Assembly (NCBI RefSeq): GCF_900104085.1
Contig: NZ_FNLD01000001.1
Span: forward strand, 599,048-663,047
Origin: Pseudoxanthomonas sp. CF125
GTDB lineage: Bacteria > Pseudomonadota > Gammaproteobacteria > Xanthomonadales > Xanthomonadaceae
Direction of reading: 5' to 3'
DNA: 64,000 nt
Shown here: piece by piece, positions 43,459 to 51,618 of the stretch
How positions within the stretch are numbered: the stretch's first letter is position 1
How the letters are laid out: each line of letters opens with the position of its first letter
Translations under genes and position numbers: made by a program
The notes under the pieces: generated by a model
What the model saw: the letters and a program-made list of their open reading frames with translations, nothing else
Databases searched by the model: none
Told to the model about the DNA's origin: nothing

Positions 43459-43962
43459 ATGCGCATCAATCGCATCACTTTGTCGCTAGCCTGTGTGCTA
43501 GCGACCAGCCCCTGCCTGGCAGGCTCCACCGAAGCGTCTGTACAGGGGCACGACGCCGATGGCCTGCCTGCAACCGGCACTGTGGCCTTCGTGCTTGTCG
43601 ACGGCGTTGCCGACAGCGACAAGCTCCCCGACGGCGTGCTTTTCGGCAAGGAAATCCAACCGACGGCAGCGGTCGCAGCATCGTCCGATGAAGTCAGCAA
43701 GCCCAGCATCGGAATTCCAGTCGATGCCGGAGAACTGGAACAGTTGCGCGGTGGGGAAAGCACCGTCGACAACGATGTGCTGATAGACGGAACCGTCGAA
43801 GGCAATACCGCCGACCATATCGTCAGCGGCGCCAATGTCATCAGCGACGGGTCGTTCGCCAACGGCAACGGCATCAACACGGTGATCCAGAACACCGGCA
43901 GCAACGTGCTGATCCAGAATGGGATGGTAGTGAACGTGCAGTTCGTGGCGCCGACGCCATGA
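43459..43962 (+). CDS. Small exported protein with double-glycine motif (candidate C39 substrate)
   Basis: A 167-aa protein with a signal peptide (cleavage after CLAG/CLA, about residue 21). A spacer follows, then VDAGELEQLRGG at 88-99, which fits the double-glycine consensus cut by C39 peptidases (hydrophobic residues at -12, -7 and -4, GG at -2/-1). The predicted C-terminal product (100-167) is Asn/Gly/Val-rich and ends with VIQNTGSNVLIQNGMVVNVQ, an amyloid-like strand-turn-strand pattern. No cysteine remains after signal removal. AAAAGGAG precedes ATG 43459; the longer in-frame reading from 43360 would place the signal peptide internally. The C39 peptidase gene overlaps its stop by four bases. 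I know of no named family for it. Confidence 0.8.
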   Translation: MRINRITLSLACVLATSPCLAGSTEASVQGHDADGLPATGTVAFVLVDGVADSDKLPDGVLFGKEIQPTAAVAASSDEVSKPSIGIPVDAGELEQLRGGESTVDNDVLIDGTVEGNTADHIVSGANVISDGSFANGNGINTVIQNTGSNVLIQNGMVVNVQFVAPTP

Positions 43963-44660
43963 CCAGAGCCGTATCCCTGGTTGTGGTCGCCGGTTTGGCC
44001 TTGTCGCTACTGGCATGGGCCATGCCGGTGCGGGCGGGAGGAATCGACGTGCGCGCGCCGTACGGCGGCAGCTACGGCTTGCGCATCACCAGTTTGAAGG
44101 AGGCGCGGTTCAGGACCACCGTGCCCCAACGCTACGATTTCAGTTGCGGATCGGCGGCTACGGCCACGTTGTTGAGTTACCAGTACGGCGTGCCGGCGAA
44201 CGAAGAACAGGTCTTCGTGAAGATGTACACCAACGGCGACCAGGCCAAGATCCGCAAGGAAGGCTTCTCCATGCTGGACATGCGGCGCTATCTGCAATCG
44301 CGGGGTTTCGAGGCCGACGGCTTCGAACTACCGCTGGACAAGCTGTCCGAAGAAGGCGTGCCGGCGATCGTGTTGTTGAACGACCGCGGCTATCGGCATT
44401 TCGTCGTGGTCAAGGGTTTGCGCAATGGTCGCGTACTGCTGGGCGATCCTGCGCGCGGCACCCGAGCGATGTCGCGTGCGCGCTTCGAGGCGCTGTGGGA
44501 CAACCGGGTGTTGTTCGTGATCCATAACCGGCGCGAGATCGCACGCTTCAATCACCCGCGCGACTGGCGCACCGCGCCGCCAGCCCCGCTGGACATGGGC
44601 ATCCAACGCGAAGGGCTGCGCAATATCGCCATGCCCCGACGCGGCCCGGGAGACATCTGA
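43959..44660 (+). CDS. Periplasmic C39-family cysteine peptidase (FapD-like)
   Basis: A 233-aa protein with an N-terminal signal peptide (cleavage after VRAG/VRA, about residue 26) and a single papain-like C39 domain. The active site is complete: oxyanion Q57 and catalytic C63 in QRYDFSCGSAATATLLSY, H147 in GYRHFVVVKG and D163 in LLGDPARGTRAM. It has no ABC transporter or membrane-export domains, unlike bacteriocin exporters. A stand-alone exported C39 peptidase next to an outer-membrane barrel is the layout of fapD in the Pseudomonas Fap amyloid operon. The start codon overlaps the upstream gene (ATGA), and the next gene begins three bases after the stop. Probable substrates are the flanking small proteins with GG motifs (inference). 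Confidence 0.88.
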   Translation: MTRAVSLVVVAGLALSLLAWAMPVRAGGIDVRAPYGGSYGLRITSLKEARFRTTVPQRYDFSCGSAATATLLSYQYGVPANEEQVFVKMYTNGDQAKIRKEGFSMLDMRRYLQSRGFEADGFELPLDKLSEEGVPAIVLLNDRGYRHFVVVKGLRNGRVLLGDPARGTRAMSRARFEALWDNRVLFVIHNRREIARFNHPRDWRTAPPAPLDMGIQREGLRNIAMPRRGPGDI

Positions 44661-44663
44661 GCC

Positions 44664-45176
44664 ATGAACGCCATCGCCGGTCTAGCTTCCCTGTGCACGC
44701 TTGCGATAAGCGCATGCCTACCGCTTCCAGCCATGGCGGATCGAGCCGATTCGCCGCTGCTTCTTGGCGAAGAGTGGGTACCGGTGGATCCGGCGCGATT
44801 GGCCGAGATGCGCGGCGGATTGATGATGCCGTCCGGAATGGTGCTCTCGTTCGGAATCGAACGGCTGGTCTACGTCAACGGGCAACTCGTCGCCAGTGCG
44901 ACGTTGCAGATTCCCGACCTGAGCCGCATGACCGCCGACCAGGCCAGCGCGCTGGCCGCCATCAACGAGGGCAGGGTGGTGCAGATCGGCGAAGGCAACC
45001 GCATCGATCCCGGCGCCGGCGGCAACGCGCTGGTGATCCAGAACACGCTCGACGGCCAGGCCATAACCGCGCTGACCACCTTGAACGTGGGCGTGGACAC
45101 CTTGGGCATGCTGCAGGAAATGAACACCTACGGCGCGCTGCACAACGCGCTTATCGCTGCACCAGGATCACCTTGA
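44664..45176 (+). CDS. Second small exported protein with double-glycine motif
   Basis: A 170-aa protein with a signal peptide (cleavage after PAMA, about residue 25; an alternative lipobox ISAC at 15-18 is possible). Only about 15 residues later comes VDPARLAEMRGG (41-52), which matches VDAGELEQLRGG of the other small protein at V, D, L, R, G and G. The product after GG (53-170) is Val/Leu/Asn-rich and includes NALVIQNTLDGQAITALTTL, sharing VIQNT exactly with the other protein. By position it corresponds to fapE in Pseudomonas, but sequence similarity cannot be judged here. It starts 3 bp after the peptidase gene and is probably translationally coupled to it. Confidence 0.8.
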   Translation: MNAIAGLASLCTLAISACLPLPAMADRADSPLLLGEEWVPVDPARLAEMRGGLMMPSGMVLSFGIERLVYVNGQLVASATLQIPDLSRMTADQASALAAINEGRVVQIGEGNRIDPGAGGNALVIQNTLDGQAITALTTLNVGVDTLGMLQEMNTYGALHNALIAAPGSP

Positions 45177-45198
45177 ATCAGGCTACCGGGGACAACGC

Positions 45199-46530
45199 AT
45201 GAAACGAAAGGGATCGTCGCATTTGCTTGCTCTTCTACCCATGGCCTGTCTGACCTTGGCGATCTGCGGATCGCTGCACGCGCAGGAATCCGTTTCCGTT
45301 ACTGAAGAATCCAAGCTGGACGGACTGCAGCGACAGATCAACGAGCAGTCGCGTCAGTTGGAAGACATGCGCGGCTCGCTGGAAACGCAAGAGCGGAATC
45401 TCTCGCAACTGCAGCAGGCCTTGAACGAAGAGCTGCTGGCCAATGCGCGCGCCCGCGGCATGCCCGCGCCGGCGCTCACCACCGGTAGCATGCAGGTACC
45501 GACTTATGCACAGACTGCCGCCGCACAGCAGCCGTCGAGACAGCCGGTGGGGCAGGCGCCCGAATCGCAGAACAGACCTCCAGAAGTGGCCCAGATCTTC
45601 GATCAGCCCGGCGTGCTGACCCCTTCCGGCACGCTGGTGCTGGAACCCGGCTTGCAATACGGATACGCGTCCAACGACCGCGTCGCCCTGGTCGGCTACA
45701 CCATTATCCCCGCGCTGCTGATCGGCCTGATCGACGTGCGCCAGGTGAAAACCACTTCGGCTACGGCCGTGCTGACCGCGCGCTACGGCATGGGCAACCG
45801 CTTCGAGATGGAAGCCAGGCTGCCTTACGTCTATGTCAACAGCGACACGGTCAGCCGCGAAATCTTTACCGGCTCGGCGGTGGACCGGGTGTTCAACGCC
45901 AACGGAAGCGGCATGGGCGATGTGGAAGTGACCGCCCGCTACCAACTCAACCGCGGCGGTCCGGATAGACCGTATTACGTGGCCTGGCTGCGCTACAAGA
46001 GCCGTACCGGCACCGACCTGTTCGAGGTGACCACCGATTGCGTCACCCGCTGCATCGGCAACACCACCGGCACCGGCCTTCCGCTGGAACTGCCCACCGG
46101 AAGCGGTTTCGAAGCCCTGCAGCCGGGCATCACCTGGCTGTTCCCCTCCGACCCGGTGGTCTTCTTCGGCAGCTTGAGCTACCTGCACAACTTCGAGCGC
46201 AGCGACGTCTCGCGCACCGTTATCGGCGGACAGAAAGAATTCCTGGGCGACGTCGAAGCCGGCGACATCATCGGCTTCAACCTGGGCATGGGCTTGGCGC
46301 TCAACGAAAAAGCCGCGATCAGCATCGGCTACGACCAGAACATCATCGGCAAGACCAAGCAGAACGGCCAGGACGTTGCTGGCGCGGTACGCGTCACTCT
46401 GGCCACGCTGTTGCTGGGAGGAACCTACCGTTTCAACGACAAGGCGTCTCTGAACGTCGCCCTAGGTGCAGGCCTTACCCGCGACACGCCGGATCTCAGC
46501 TTCACGGTACGCGTGCCGGTCACGTTTTGA
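45199..46530 (+). CDS. Outer-membrane beta-barrel with N-terminal coiled coil (FapF-like exporter)
   Basis: A 443-aa protein: signal peptide 1-28 (SLHAQ), a periplasmic coiled coil at about 38-80 (KLDGLQRQINEQSRQLEDM then LETQERNLSQLQQALNEELL), a Pro/Gln/Ala-rich linker at 85-125, and a beta-barrel from about 130 to the C-terminal VTF. The barrel strands are typical (VLTARYGMGNRFEMEARLPYVYV; GDVEVTARYQL; VFFGSLSYLHNFERS; AAISIGYDQNI; TYRFNDKASLNVALGAGL). A CVTRC pair in a loop could form a disulfide. FapF of Pseudomonas has the same plan of coiled coil, linker/plug helix and barrel, and exports the Fap subunits. The protein also resembles generic outer-membrane transporter annotations, so homology to FapF is probable rather than proven. 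It is the last gene of the operon. Confidence 0.82.
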   Translation: MKRKGSSHLLALLPMACLTLAICGSLHAQESVSVTEESKLDGLQRQINEQSRQLEDMRGSLETQERNLSQLQQALNEELLANARARGMPAPALTTGSMQVPTYAQTAAAQQPSRQPVGQAPESQNRPPEVAQIFDQPGVLTPSGTLVLEPGLQYGYASNDRVALVGYTIIPALLIGLIDVRQVKTTSATAVLTARYGMGNRFEMEARLPYVYVNSDTVSREIFTGSAVDRVFNANGSGMGDVEVTARYQLNRGGPDRPYYVAWLRYKSRTGTDLFEVTTDCVTRCIGNTTGTGLPLELPTGSGFEALQPGITWLFPSDPVVFFGSLSYLHNFERSDVSRTVIGGQKEFLGDVEAGDIIGFNLGMGLALNEKAAISIGYDQNIIGKTKQNGQDVAGAVRVTLATLLLGGTYRFNDKASLNVALGAGLTRDTPDLSFTVRVPVTF

Positions 46531-46596
46531 CCTGGGCATCGAGCCTGGTGCCGGCCCGGACAAGCTCCTATCACGGCGCGCGACCTCCGCCGAGCA

Positions 46597-47004
46597 TTAC
46601 GACTTGTTCGCCTTGTCGGCAAGCTTGCGCTCGCGTTCGGCCTTGGCCTGTTTGGCCATGTCCTCGTAGCGCTGGCGCACCCGGTCCAGTTCCGCTTCTT
46701 CCAGCTCTTCCAGATCCAGCAGCTCGTTGTTGGCCAGCCGGGTGACGAAGATCAGCTCGTCCAGCTTGATCTGCATGGCCTCGGTATCGCGGTTCTGCGT
46801 GTTCTGGATCAGGAACACCATCAGGAAAGTGATGATGGTCGTGCCGGTATTGATCACCAGTTGCCACACCTCGCTGAAGCCGAAGAAGGGACCGGTGGCC
46901 GCCCATACCAGCACGATCGCCGCCGCCAGACCGAAACAAAGCGGGTTGCCCGTGAACTTGGCGGTGGACTGGGCCAGCTTGTTGAAGGTCTTTGCGAGTT
47001 TCAT
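46597..47004 (-). CDS. Low-affinity iron permease family small membrane protein
   Basis: A 135-aa protein with two membrane helices (about 23-43 and 51-70), the pattern FGFSEVWQLVINTGTTIITFLMVFLIQNTQNRD, and a long charged C-terminal helix rich in Glu, Lys and Arg (about 78-135). The NTGTTIITFLMVFLIQ block is the signature of the family named after yeast Fet4. Bacterial members are much shorter and their transport role is unproven. The ATG at 47004 marks the start of the conserved region. It is convergent with the last gene of the Fap-like operon and divergent from ku. Confidence 0.85.
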   Translation of the reverse strand: MKLAKTFNKLAQSTAKFTGNPLCFGLAAAIVLVWAATGPFFGFSEVWQLVINTGTTIITFLMVFLIQNTQNRDTEAMQIKLDELIFVTRLANNELLDLEELEEAELDRVRQRYEDMAKQAKAERERKLADKANKS

Positions 47005-47161
47005 CCGTACGGCTCCGTGAAGGAATGCTGCGCATGATGCGCGGCAGAACGAAACCGGAGGTGAAGCCCCATTGCGGCTCCTCACGCTTGTATAACGGCT
47101 GCGGCGGTATCGGTTCCCGGTCGGCTCAAGCACAGCGGGCCGCCCAATCAAGGAGATCCCC

Positions 47162-48061
47162 ATGGCAAGACCCATCTGGACCGGCACGCTTTCCTTCGGC
47201 CTGCTGAACGTCCCCGTCTCGCTGATGTCCGGAGAACGCAAGGTGGATCTGCATTTCCGCATGCTGGATTCCCGCGACAAGAATCCGATCCGTTTCGAAC
47301 GGGTCAACGCCGAAACCGGCGAGGAAGTCCCCTGGAAGGATATCGTCAAGGCATTCGAGTATTCCAAGGGCAACTACGTCACCGTGGAGAAGGAGGACAT
47401 CCAGTCCGCGGCTCCGGAGAGCCACGAATCGGTGGAGGTGGAGGCTTTCATCGACGCAGGCAGCATCGACCAGCGCTACTACGAGAAACCCTACATCCTG
47501 GTGCCGGGTAAAAAGGCGGAGAAGGGTTATGTGCTGTTGCGCGAAACCCTGAAGTCGAGCAAGAAGATCGGCATCGCCCGCGTGGTCATCCGCACCCGCG
47601 AATACCTGTGCGCGGTCATGCCCGAAGACGACGCGCTGGTGCTGATCCTGCTGAGGTATCCGCAGGAACTGGTGGATCCGACCGACTACAAACTTCCCGG
47701 CGGCAAGGTATCCGACTATCGGATCACGCCCAAGGAAATGGAGATGGCCAAGCAACTGATCTCTTCCATGTCGGGCAAGTGGTCGCCGGACGACTACCAC
47801 GACGAATTCCGCGAAAGGCTTCAGGCCATCATCCAGAAGCGGGTGAAGTCGAAGGGCGCCACCACCAAGATCGTCGAATCCAGCACCGAGCCCGAAGACG
47901 CGGCCACCAATGTGGTGGACTTCATGTCCCTGCTGCAGAAGAGCCTGGACAGCAAGAAGCGGACGCCAGCCAAAAAGGCAGCCGTCAAAGCCAAGAAAGC
48001 GACGAAGAAGGCGGCCGCCAAAGCGCCTGCCAAGAAGGCGGCCAAGCGCAAGGCGAGCTGA
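47162..48061 (+). CDS. ku: Non-homologous end-joining protein Ku
   Basis: Homodimeric ring that binds double-strand DNA ends and recruits LigD. The 299-aa bacterial Ku has the N-terminal RPIWTGTLSFGLLNVPVSL, a core with RYYEKPYILVPGKKAEKGYVLLRE and KIGIARVVIRTREYLCAV, and a lysine/alanine-rich C-terminal tail (about 265-299) that binds DNA. ligD begins 4 bp downstream, so the pair is one operon. Confidence 0.97.
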   Translation: MARPIWTGTLSFGLLNVPVSLMSGERKVDLHFRMLDSRDKNPIRFERVNAETGEEVPWKDIVKAFEYSKGNYVTVEKEDIQSAAPESHESVEVEAFIDAGSIDQRYYEKPYILVPGKKAEKGYVLLRETLKSSKKIGIARVVIRTREYLCAVMPEDDALVLILLRYPQELVDPTDYKLPGGKVSDYRITPKEMEMAKQLISSMSGKWSPDDYHDEFRERLQAIIQKRVKSKGATTKIVESSTEPEDAATNVVDFMSLLQKSLDSKKRTPAKKAAVKAKKATKKAAAKAPAKKAAKRKAS

Positions 48062-48064
48062 CGG

Positions 48065-50566
48065 ATGTCGCTGCGCGACTACAACCGCAAGCGACGATTC
48101 AGCGAAACATCCGAACCGGACCCGGATGCAGTCCCTACCGTTGGCAGAAAACGCGCAACGAACGCTTTCGGCGCACGGCATCGCCCGATCTTCGTGGTGC
48201 AACTGCATCACGCCACCGCCCGCCACTACGATTTCAGGCTGGAGGCCGACGGCGTACTGAAAAGCTGGGCGGTTCCCAAAGGCCCGTCCTTGCGCACAGG
48301 CGAGAAAAGGCTCGCTGTCGAAGTCGAAGACCATCCGTTGGCGTATGCCGCCTTCGAAGGCGATATTCCGGAAGGAAATTACGGGGCAGGGCACGTGCAA
48401 GTATTCGACCACGGCACCTGGGCCAGCGAAGGCGATCCTCTCGAAGCCATCGCCGCAGGCAAGCTGGATTTCGTGCTCCACGGCGACAAGCTGAATGGGG
48501 CATGGAAACTGGTGCGCACCAACATACGTGGCAAACAGAAGCAGTGGCTGCTGATCAAGCGCGAGGACGACTATTCCGGCGATGCGGAGGCGGACGATCT
48601 GTTGGGCGCTCATCTGCCGCAGAAGAAAACCAGCAACAGGAGAGCCACGGCGCAGTCCAAGCGGCGTGCGCCTTCGAAATCCGGCAGATGGAAGCAGCGT
48701 GCCCTGGATACGCCAGGAGCGCGCGAGGACGACTACCCAGCTGGGTTTTCCCCGCAGCTGGCCAGCAGCCGTGAAACCGCGCCAACCAGCGACGACTGGT
48801 TGCACGAAATCAAATGGGACGGCTACCGGATGATGGCGGACCTGGTCGATGGCAAGGCCAAGCTGCGCTCGCGCGGAAAGCTGGACTGGACCGCGACTTT
48901 CCCCGAGGTGACCCACGCGGTGGAAGCGCTGCCGGTGAAGGACGTACGCCTGGACGGCGAGCTGGTGGTGATCGACCGGAAAGGCCGTAGCGATTTCAGT
49001 GCGCTGCAGCGTGCCATTGACGGAACTTCAAAACAGCCCTTGCGCTACGTCGTCTTCGATATGCCCGGCATTGCCGGCGTCGACTTGAGCCATGCCGCGC
49101 TTACCGATCGCAAGTCGCTGCTCAAGGATCTTGTCGGCAAGCGGCCCGGCGTGATCGCTTATAGCGAACATGTGCTGGGCCACGGCAAGGAAGTTTTCGA
49201 AGCCAGCAAGGCCAAGGGATTCGAAGGCATCGTAAGCAAGCGCATCGACTCCGGTTACAGCCAGTCGCGTTCCCATGCCTGGGCCAAGGTCAAACACGAA
49301 GACACCGATGAATTCGTGATCGTCGGCTATACCGCGCCCAAGGGATCGCGCAGCGGATTCGGTTCGTTGTTGATGGCGGTTCCGGAGAACGGAGCCTTGC
49401 GCTATGCGGGCAGGGTGGGGACCGGCTTCGACGATTCCACGTTGAATTCGCTGGAAACCATGCTGGCCAAATTGCGGACCGATACCGCAAGCGTGGAACT
49501 GCCGAGCCACGTGCCGTTCTCCGCCCATAGCGTGAGATGGGTAAAACCCGTACTCATCGCCGAAGTAGCTTTCCGCGGCTGGGCGAAGGAAGGGCTATTG
49601 CGGCAAGCCAGCTTCAAACGTTTGCGCGAGGACAAGAACATGCAGGATCTGGATCCGTCCGATTCCAACGAAGTGACCATCACCCATCCCGATCGAATCG
49701 TCTACAAGAAGGGGAAGATCAGCAAGGGCGACGTCGCCGCGTATTACCGGCAGGTCGCGCGCTGGCTGCTGCCCGAGCTGGTGGGGCGCCCTTTGTCCTT
49801 GGTTCGCTGTCCCGATGGCGCGCAAGGCACATGCTTCTTCCAGAAACACCATAGCGAGGCATTGGGGAAATCGATCAAGGCCATAACGCTCAAACAGAAA
49901 AGCGGAAACGAGGAATATCTGTATCTGCAAGATGCTTCTGGATTGCTGGAGCTGGTGCAGATGAATACCTTGGAGTTCCATCCGTGGGGGTCGAAAACTA
50001 CGGCGCCGGAAAAACCGGATCGTCTGGTTTTCGACCTCGACCCCGGCCCTGGAGTCGGTTGGGCCAAGGTGAAGGCGGCGGCGCGCGATATCCGTAAACG
50101 CCTGCAGGAGACGGGGCTGCGGAGTTACCTGCGCCTATCCGGCGGCAAGGGCCTGCACGTCGTCGTACCGATCACGCCCGGTCCCGACTGGGGCCAGGCC
50201 AAGGATTTCTGCGGCGCCTTCGCGGAGGCGCTGGCCGCGCATTCGCCGGACAAGTACGTGGCCACCATGAGCAAGGCCAAGCGCGACGGCGTGATCTTCA
50301 TCGACTGGCTGCGCAACGCGCGTGGCGCGACCAGCGTCTGTTCCTGGTCGCTGCGCGCTCGCGAAAACGCGACCGTGGCCATGCCGCTGCGGTGGGAGGA
50401 ACTGGCCAAGGTCACAGCGCCCGACATGTATACGATGGCCCGCGCCCTGCAACGCGCCGGCAAATTGCGCAGCGATCCCTGGGAAGGGATAGAGAACCTG
50501 CGCCAGGATCTGCCCGGATTCCAGGCAGGCCCGGCGCCATCGGGCCGTCAGCGCCTGAAACGGTAG
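48065..50566 (+). CDS. ligD: Multifunctional NHEJ DNA ligase LigD
   Basis: An 833-aa protein with three domains in the Pseudomonas-type order: 3'-phosphoesterase (about 35-170; VVQLHHATARHYDFRLEADG with H48/H49, H54 and D56), ATP-dependent ligase (about 225-530; nucleotidyl-acceptor K250 in HEIKWDGYR, later EGIVSKR) and polymerase/primase (about 555-830; metal ligands in FDLDPGPGVGW). With Ku it carries out end processing, fill-in and sealing. The 3' end overlaps the convergent methyltransferase gene by 19 bp. Bacterial NHEJ is typically most useful in stationary phase or desiccation. I see no specific regulator nearby. Confidence 0.97.
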   Translation: MSLRDYNRKRRFSETSEPDPDAVPTVGRKRATNAFGARHRPIFVVQLHHATARHYDFRLEADGVLKSWAVPKGPSLRTGEKRLAVEVEDHPLAYAAFEGDIPEGNYGAGHVQVFDHGTWASEGDPLEAIAAGKLDFVLHGDKLNGAWKLVRTNIRGKQKQWLLIKREDDYSGDAEADDLLGAHLPQKKTSNRRATAQSKRRAPSKSGRWKQRALDTPGAREDDYPAGFSPQLASSRETAPTSDDWLHEIKWDGYRMMADLVDGKAKLRSRGKLDWTATFPEVTHAVEALPVKDVRLDGELVVIDRKGRSDFSALQRAIDGTSKQPLRYVVFDMPGIAGVDLSHAALTDRKSLLKDLVGKRPGVIAYSEHVLGHGKEVFEASKAKGFEGIVSKRIDSGYSQSRSHAWAKVKHEDTDEFVIVGYTAPKGSRSGFGSLLMAVPENGALRYAGRVGTGFDDSTLNSLETMLAKLRTDTASVELPSHVPFSAHSVRWVKPVLIAEVAFRGWAKEGLLRQASFKRLREDKNMQDLDPSDSNEVTITHPDRIVYKKGKISKGDVAAYYRQVARWLLPELVGRPLSLVRCPDGAQGTCFFQKHHSEALGKSIKAITLKQKSGNEEYLYLQDASGLLELVQMNTLEFHPWGSKTTAPEKPDRLVFDLDPGPGVGWAKVKAAARDIRKRLQETGLRSYLRLSGGKGLHVVVPITPGPDWGQAKDFCGAFAEALAAHSPDKYVATMSKAKRDGVIFIDWLRNARGATSVCSWSLRARENATVAMPLRWEELAKVTAPDMYTMARALQRAGKLRSDPWEGIENLRQDLPGFQAGPAPSGRQRLKR

Positions 50567-51618
50567 TGGGCGACCATCCATTCGTTGCCGTTGTCGTAGC
50601 CGAACAATTCCGCGCACGCCATCCAGAACATGCGCCAGCGCTGGTACCACACCGGTGCGTCAGCCATGCCGTAGACGCCTTGCAGCACGCGCATGACCTG
50701 CTCGCGGTTGTTGTCCTGGTTCTGCAGCCAGGCGTTGGCGGTCTTTTCGTAATGCGTTCCGGACAGCAGCCAGCGCTGTTCGATGGCGATTCTGTCCTGG
50801 AAGTGCAGCAAAGTGTCGGCCGACGGCATCAGCCCGCCGGTGAAGAAATGCCGGCCCATCCAATTGCCTTCGCCCTTGGCTTCGAACAGGTACAGCAGTT
50901 CGCGATGGCAGAAGAGGTGCACGAACAGCTTGCCGCCCGGCACCAGCCAACCGGCGATGCGCGACAGGAGGTCCTGGTAATTGCGCATGTGTTCGAACAT
51001 TTCCACCGACACCACGCGGTCGTAGCTTTCGTCCTGCATGCGCAGGCTGTTCACGTCGGCGGTGACCACTTCCACGTTGAAGATGGCGCGCTCGCGGCAA
51101 CGGGCTTCGATGTACTCGCGCTGCATTTTGGAATTCGAGACCGCGGTGATCCTCGACTCCGGATACTGCTTGGCCATCCACAGGGTCAGCGAACCCCAGC
51201 CGCAACCCAGTTCCAGGATGCGCTGTCCGTTGGCCAGCTCCGCGCGCTCGCCGTACAGGCGCAGCATGTGTTCCTCGGCCATGTTCAGGCTGGTGGTCGA
51301 CTCGTCCCAATAGCAGCTGCTGTATTTGAGCTGCCTGCCCAGGCATAGCTGGAAGAACTCAGGCGGCAGCTCATGATGCTGGCGATTGGTCGTCTGCGTC
51401 TGGACTGCATCGCTGTTGCGCAAACCTTCCAGCCAAGCCTGCTGACGCGCGAACACTTCGTCCGTGCCGCCCTTGCGTTCGTCCTTCAGGCGTTGAGCGC
51501 ATTGGCGGCGGATGCCCATCCGAAGCAGGTTGTCGGGGAGCCGGCCGGACTCCGCCAAGCGAGTGGCAAGGCTGTCTTTATCGGAATCGGCGGCAAGTGA
51601 GGTGGTCGTTATTGACAT
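50548..51618 (-). CDS. Cyclopropane-fatty-acyl-phospholipid synthase-like methyltransferase
   Basis: A 356-aa SAM-dependent methyltransferase. The SAM-binding motif ILELGCGWGSLTLWMAKQYP follows a family-specific substrate region (NRQHHELPPEFFQLCLGRQLKYSSCYWD), with VSVEMFEHMRNYQDLL and LFCHRELLYLF further on. This resembles CFA synthases and their shorter relatives, but the N-terminal domain of classical E. coli Cfa is reduced. It may modify membrane lipids or another hydrophobic substrate. GGAG lies 5 bp before the start. It converges on ligD, overlapping it by 19 bp. Confidence 0.85.
   Translation of the reverse strand: MSITTTSLAADSDKDSLATRLAESGRLPDNLLRMGIRRQCAQRLKDERKGGTDEVFARQQAWLEGLRNSDAVQTQTTNRQHHELPPEFFQLCLGRQLKYSSCYWDESTTSLNMAEEHMLRLYGERAELANGQRILELGCGWGSLTLWMAKQYPESRITAVSNSKMQREYIEARCRERAIFNVEVVTADVNSLRMQDESYDRVVSVEMFEHMRNYQDLLSRIAGWLVPGGKLFVHLFCHRELLYLFEAKGEGNWMGRHFFTGGLMPSADTLLHFQDRIAIEQRWLLSGTHYEKTANAWLQNQDNNREQVMRVLQGVYGMADAPVWYQRWRMFWMACAELFGYDNGNEWMVAHYRFRR

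Noticed and set aside
43959-44660. Bacteriocin exporter identity for the C39 protein
   Set aside because: There are no ABC ATPase or transporter membrane domains; the protein is a lone peptidase with a signal peptide.
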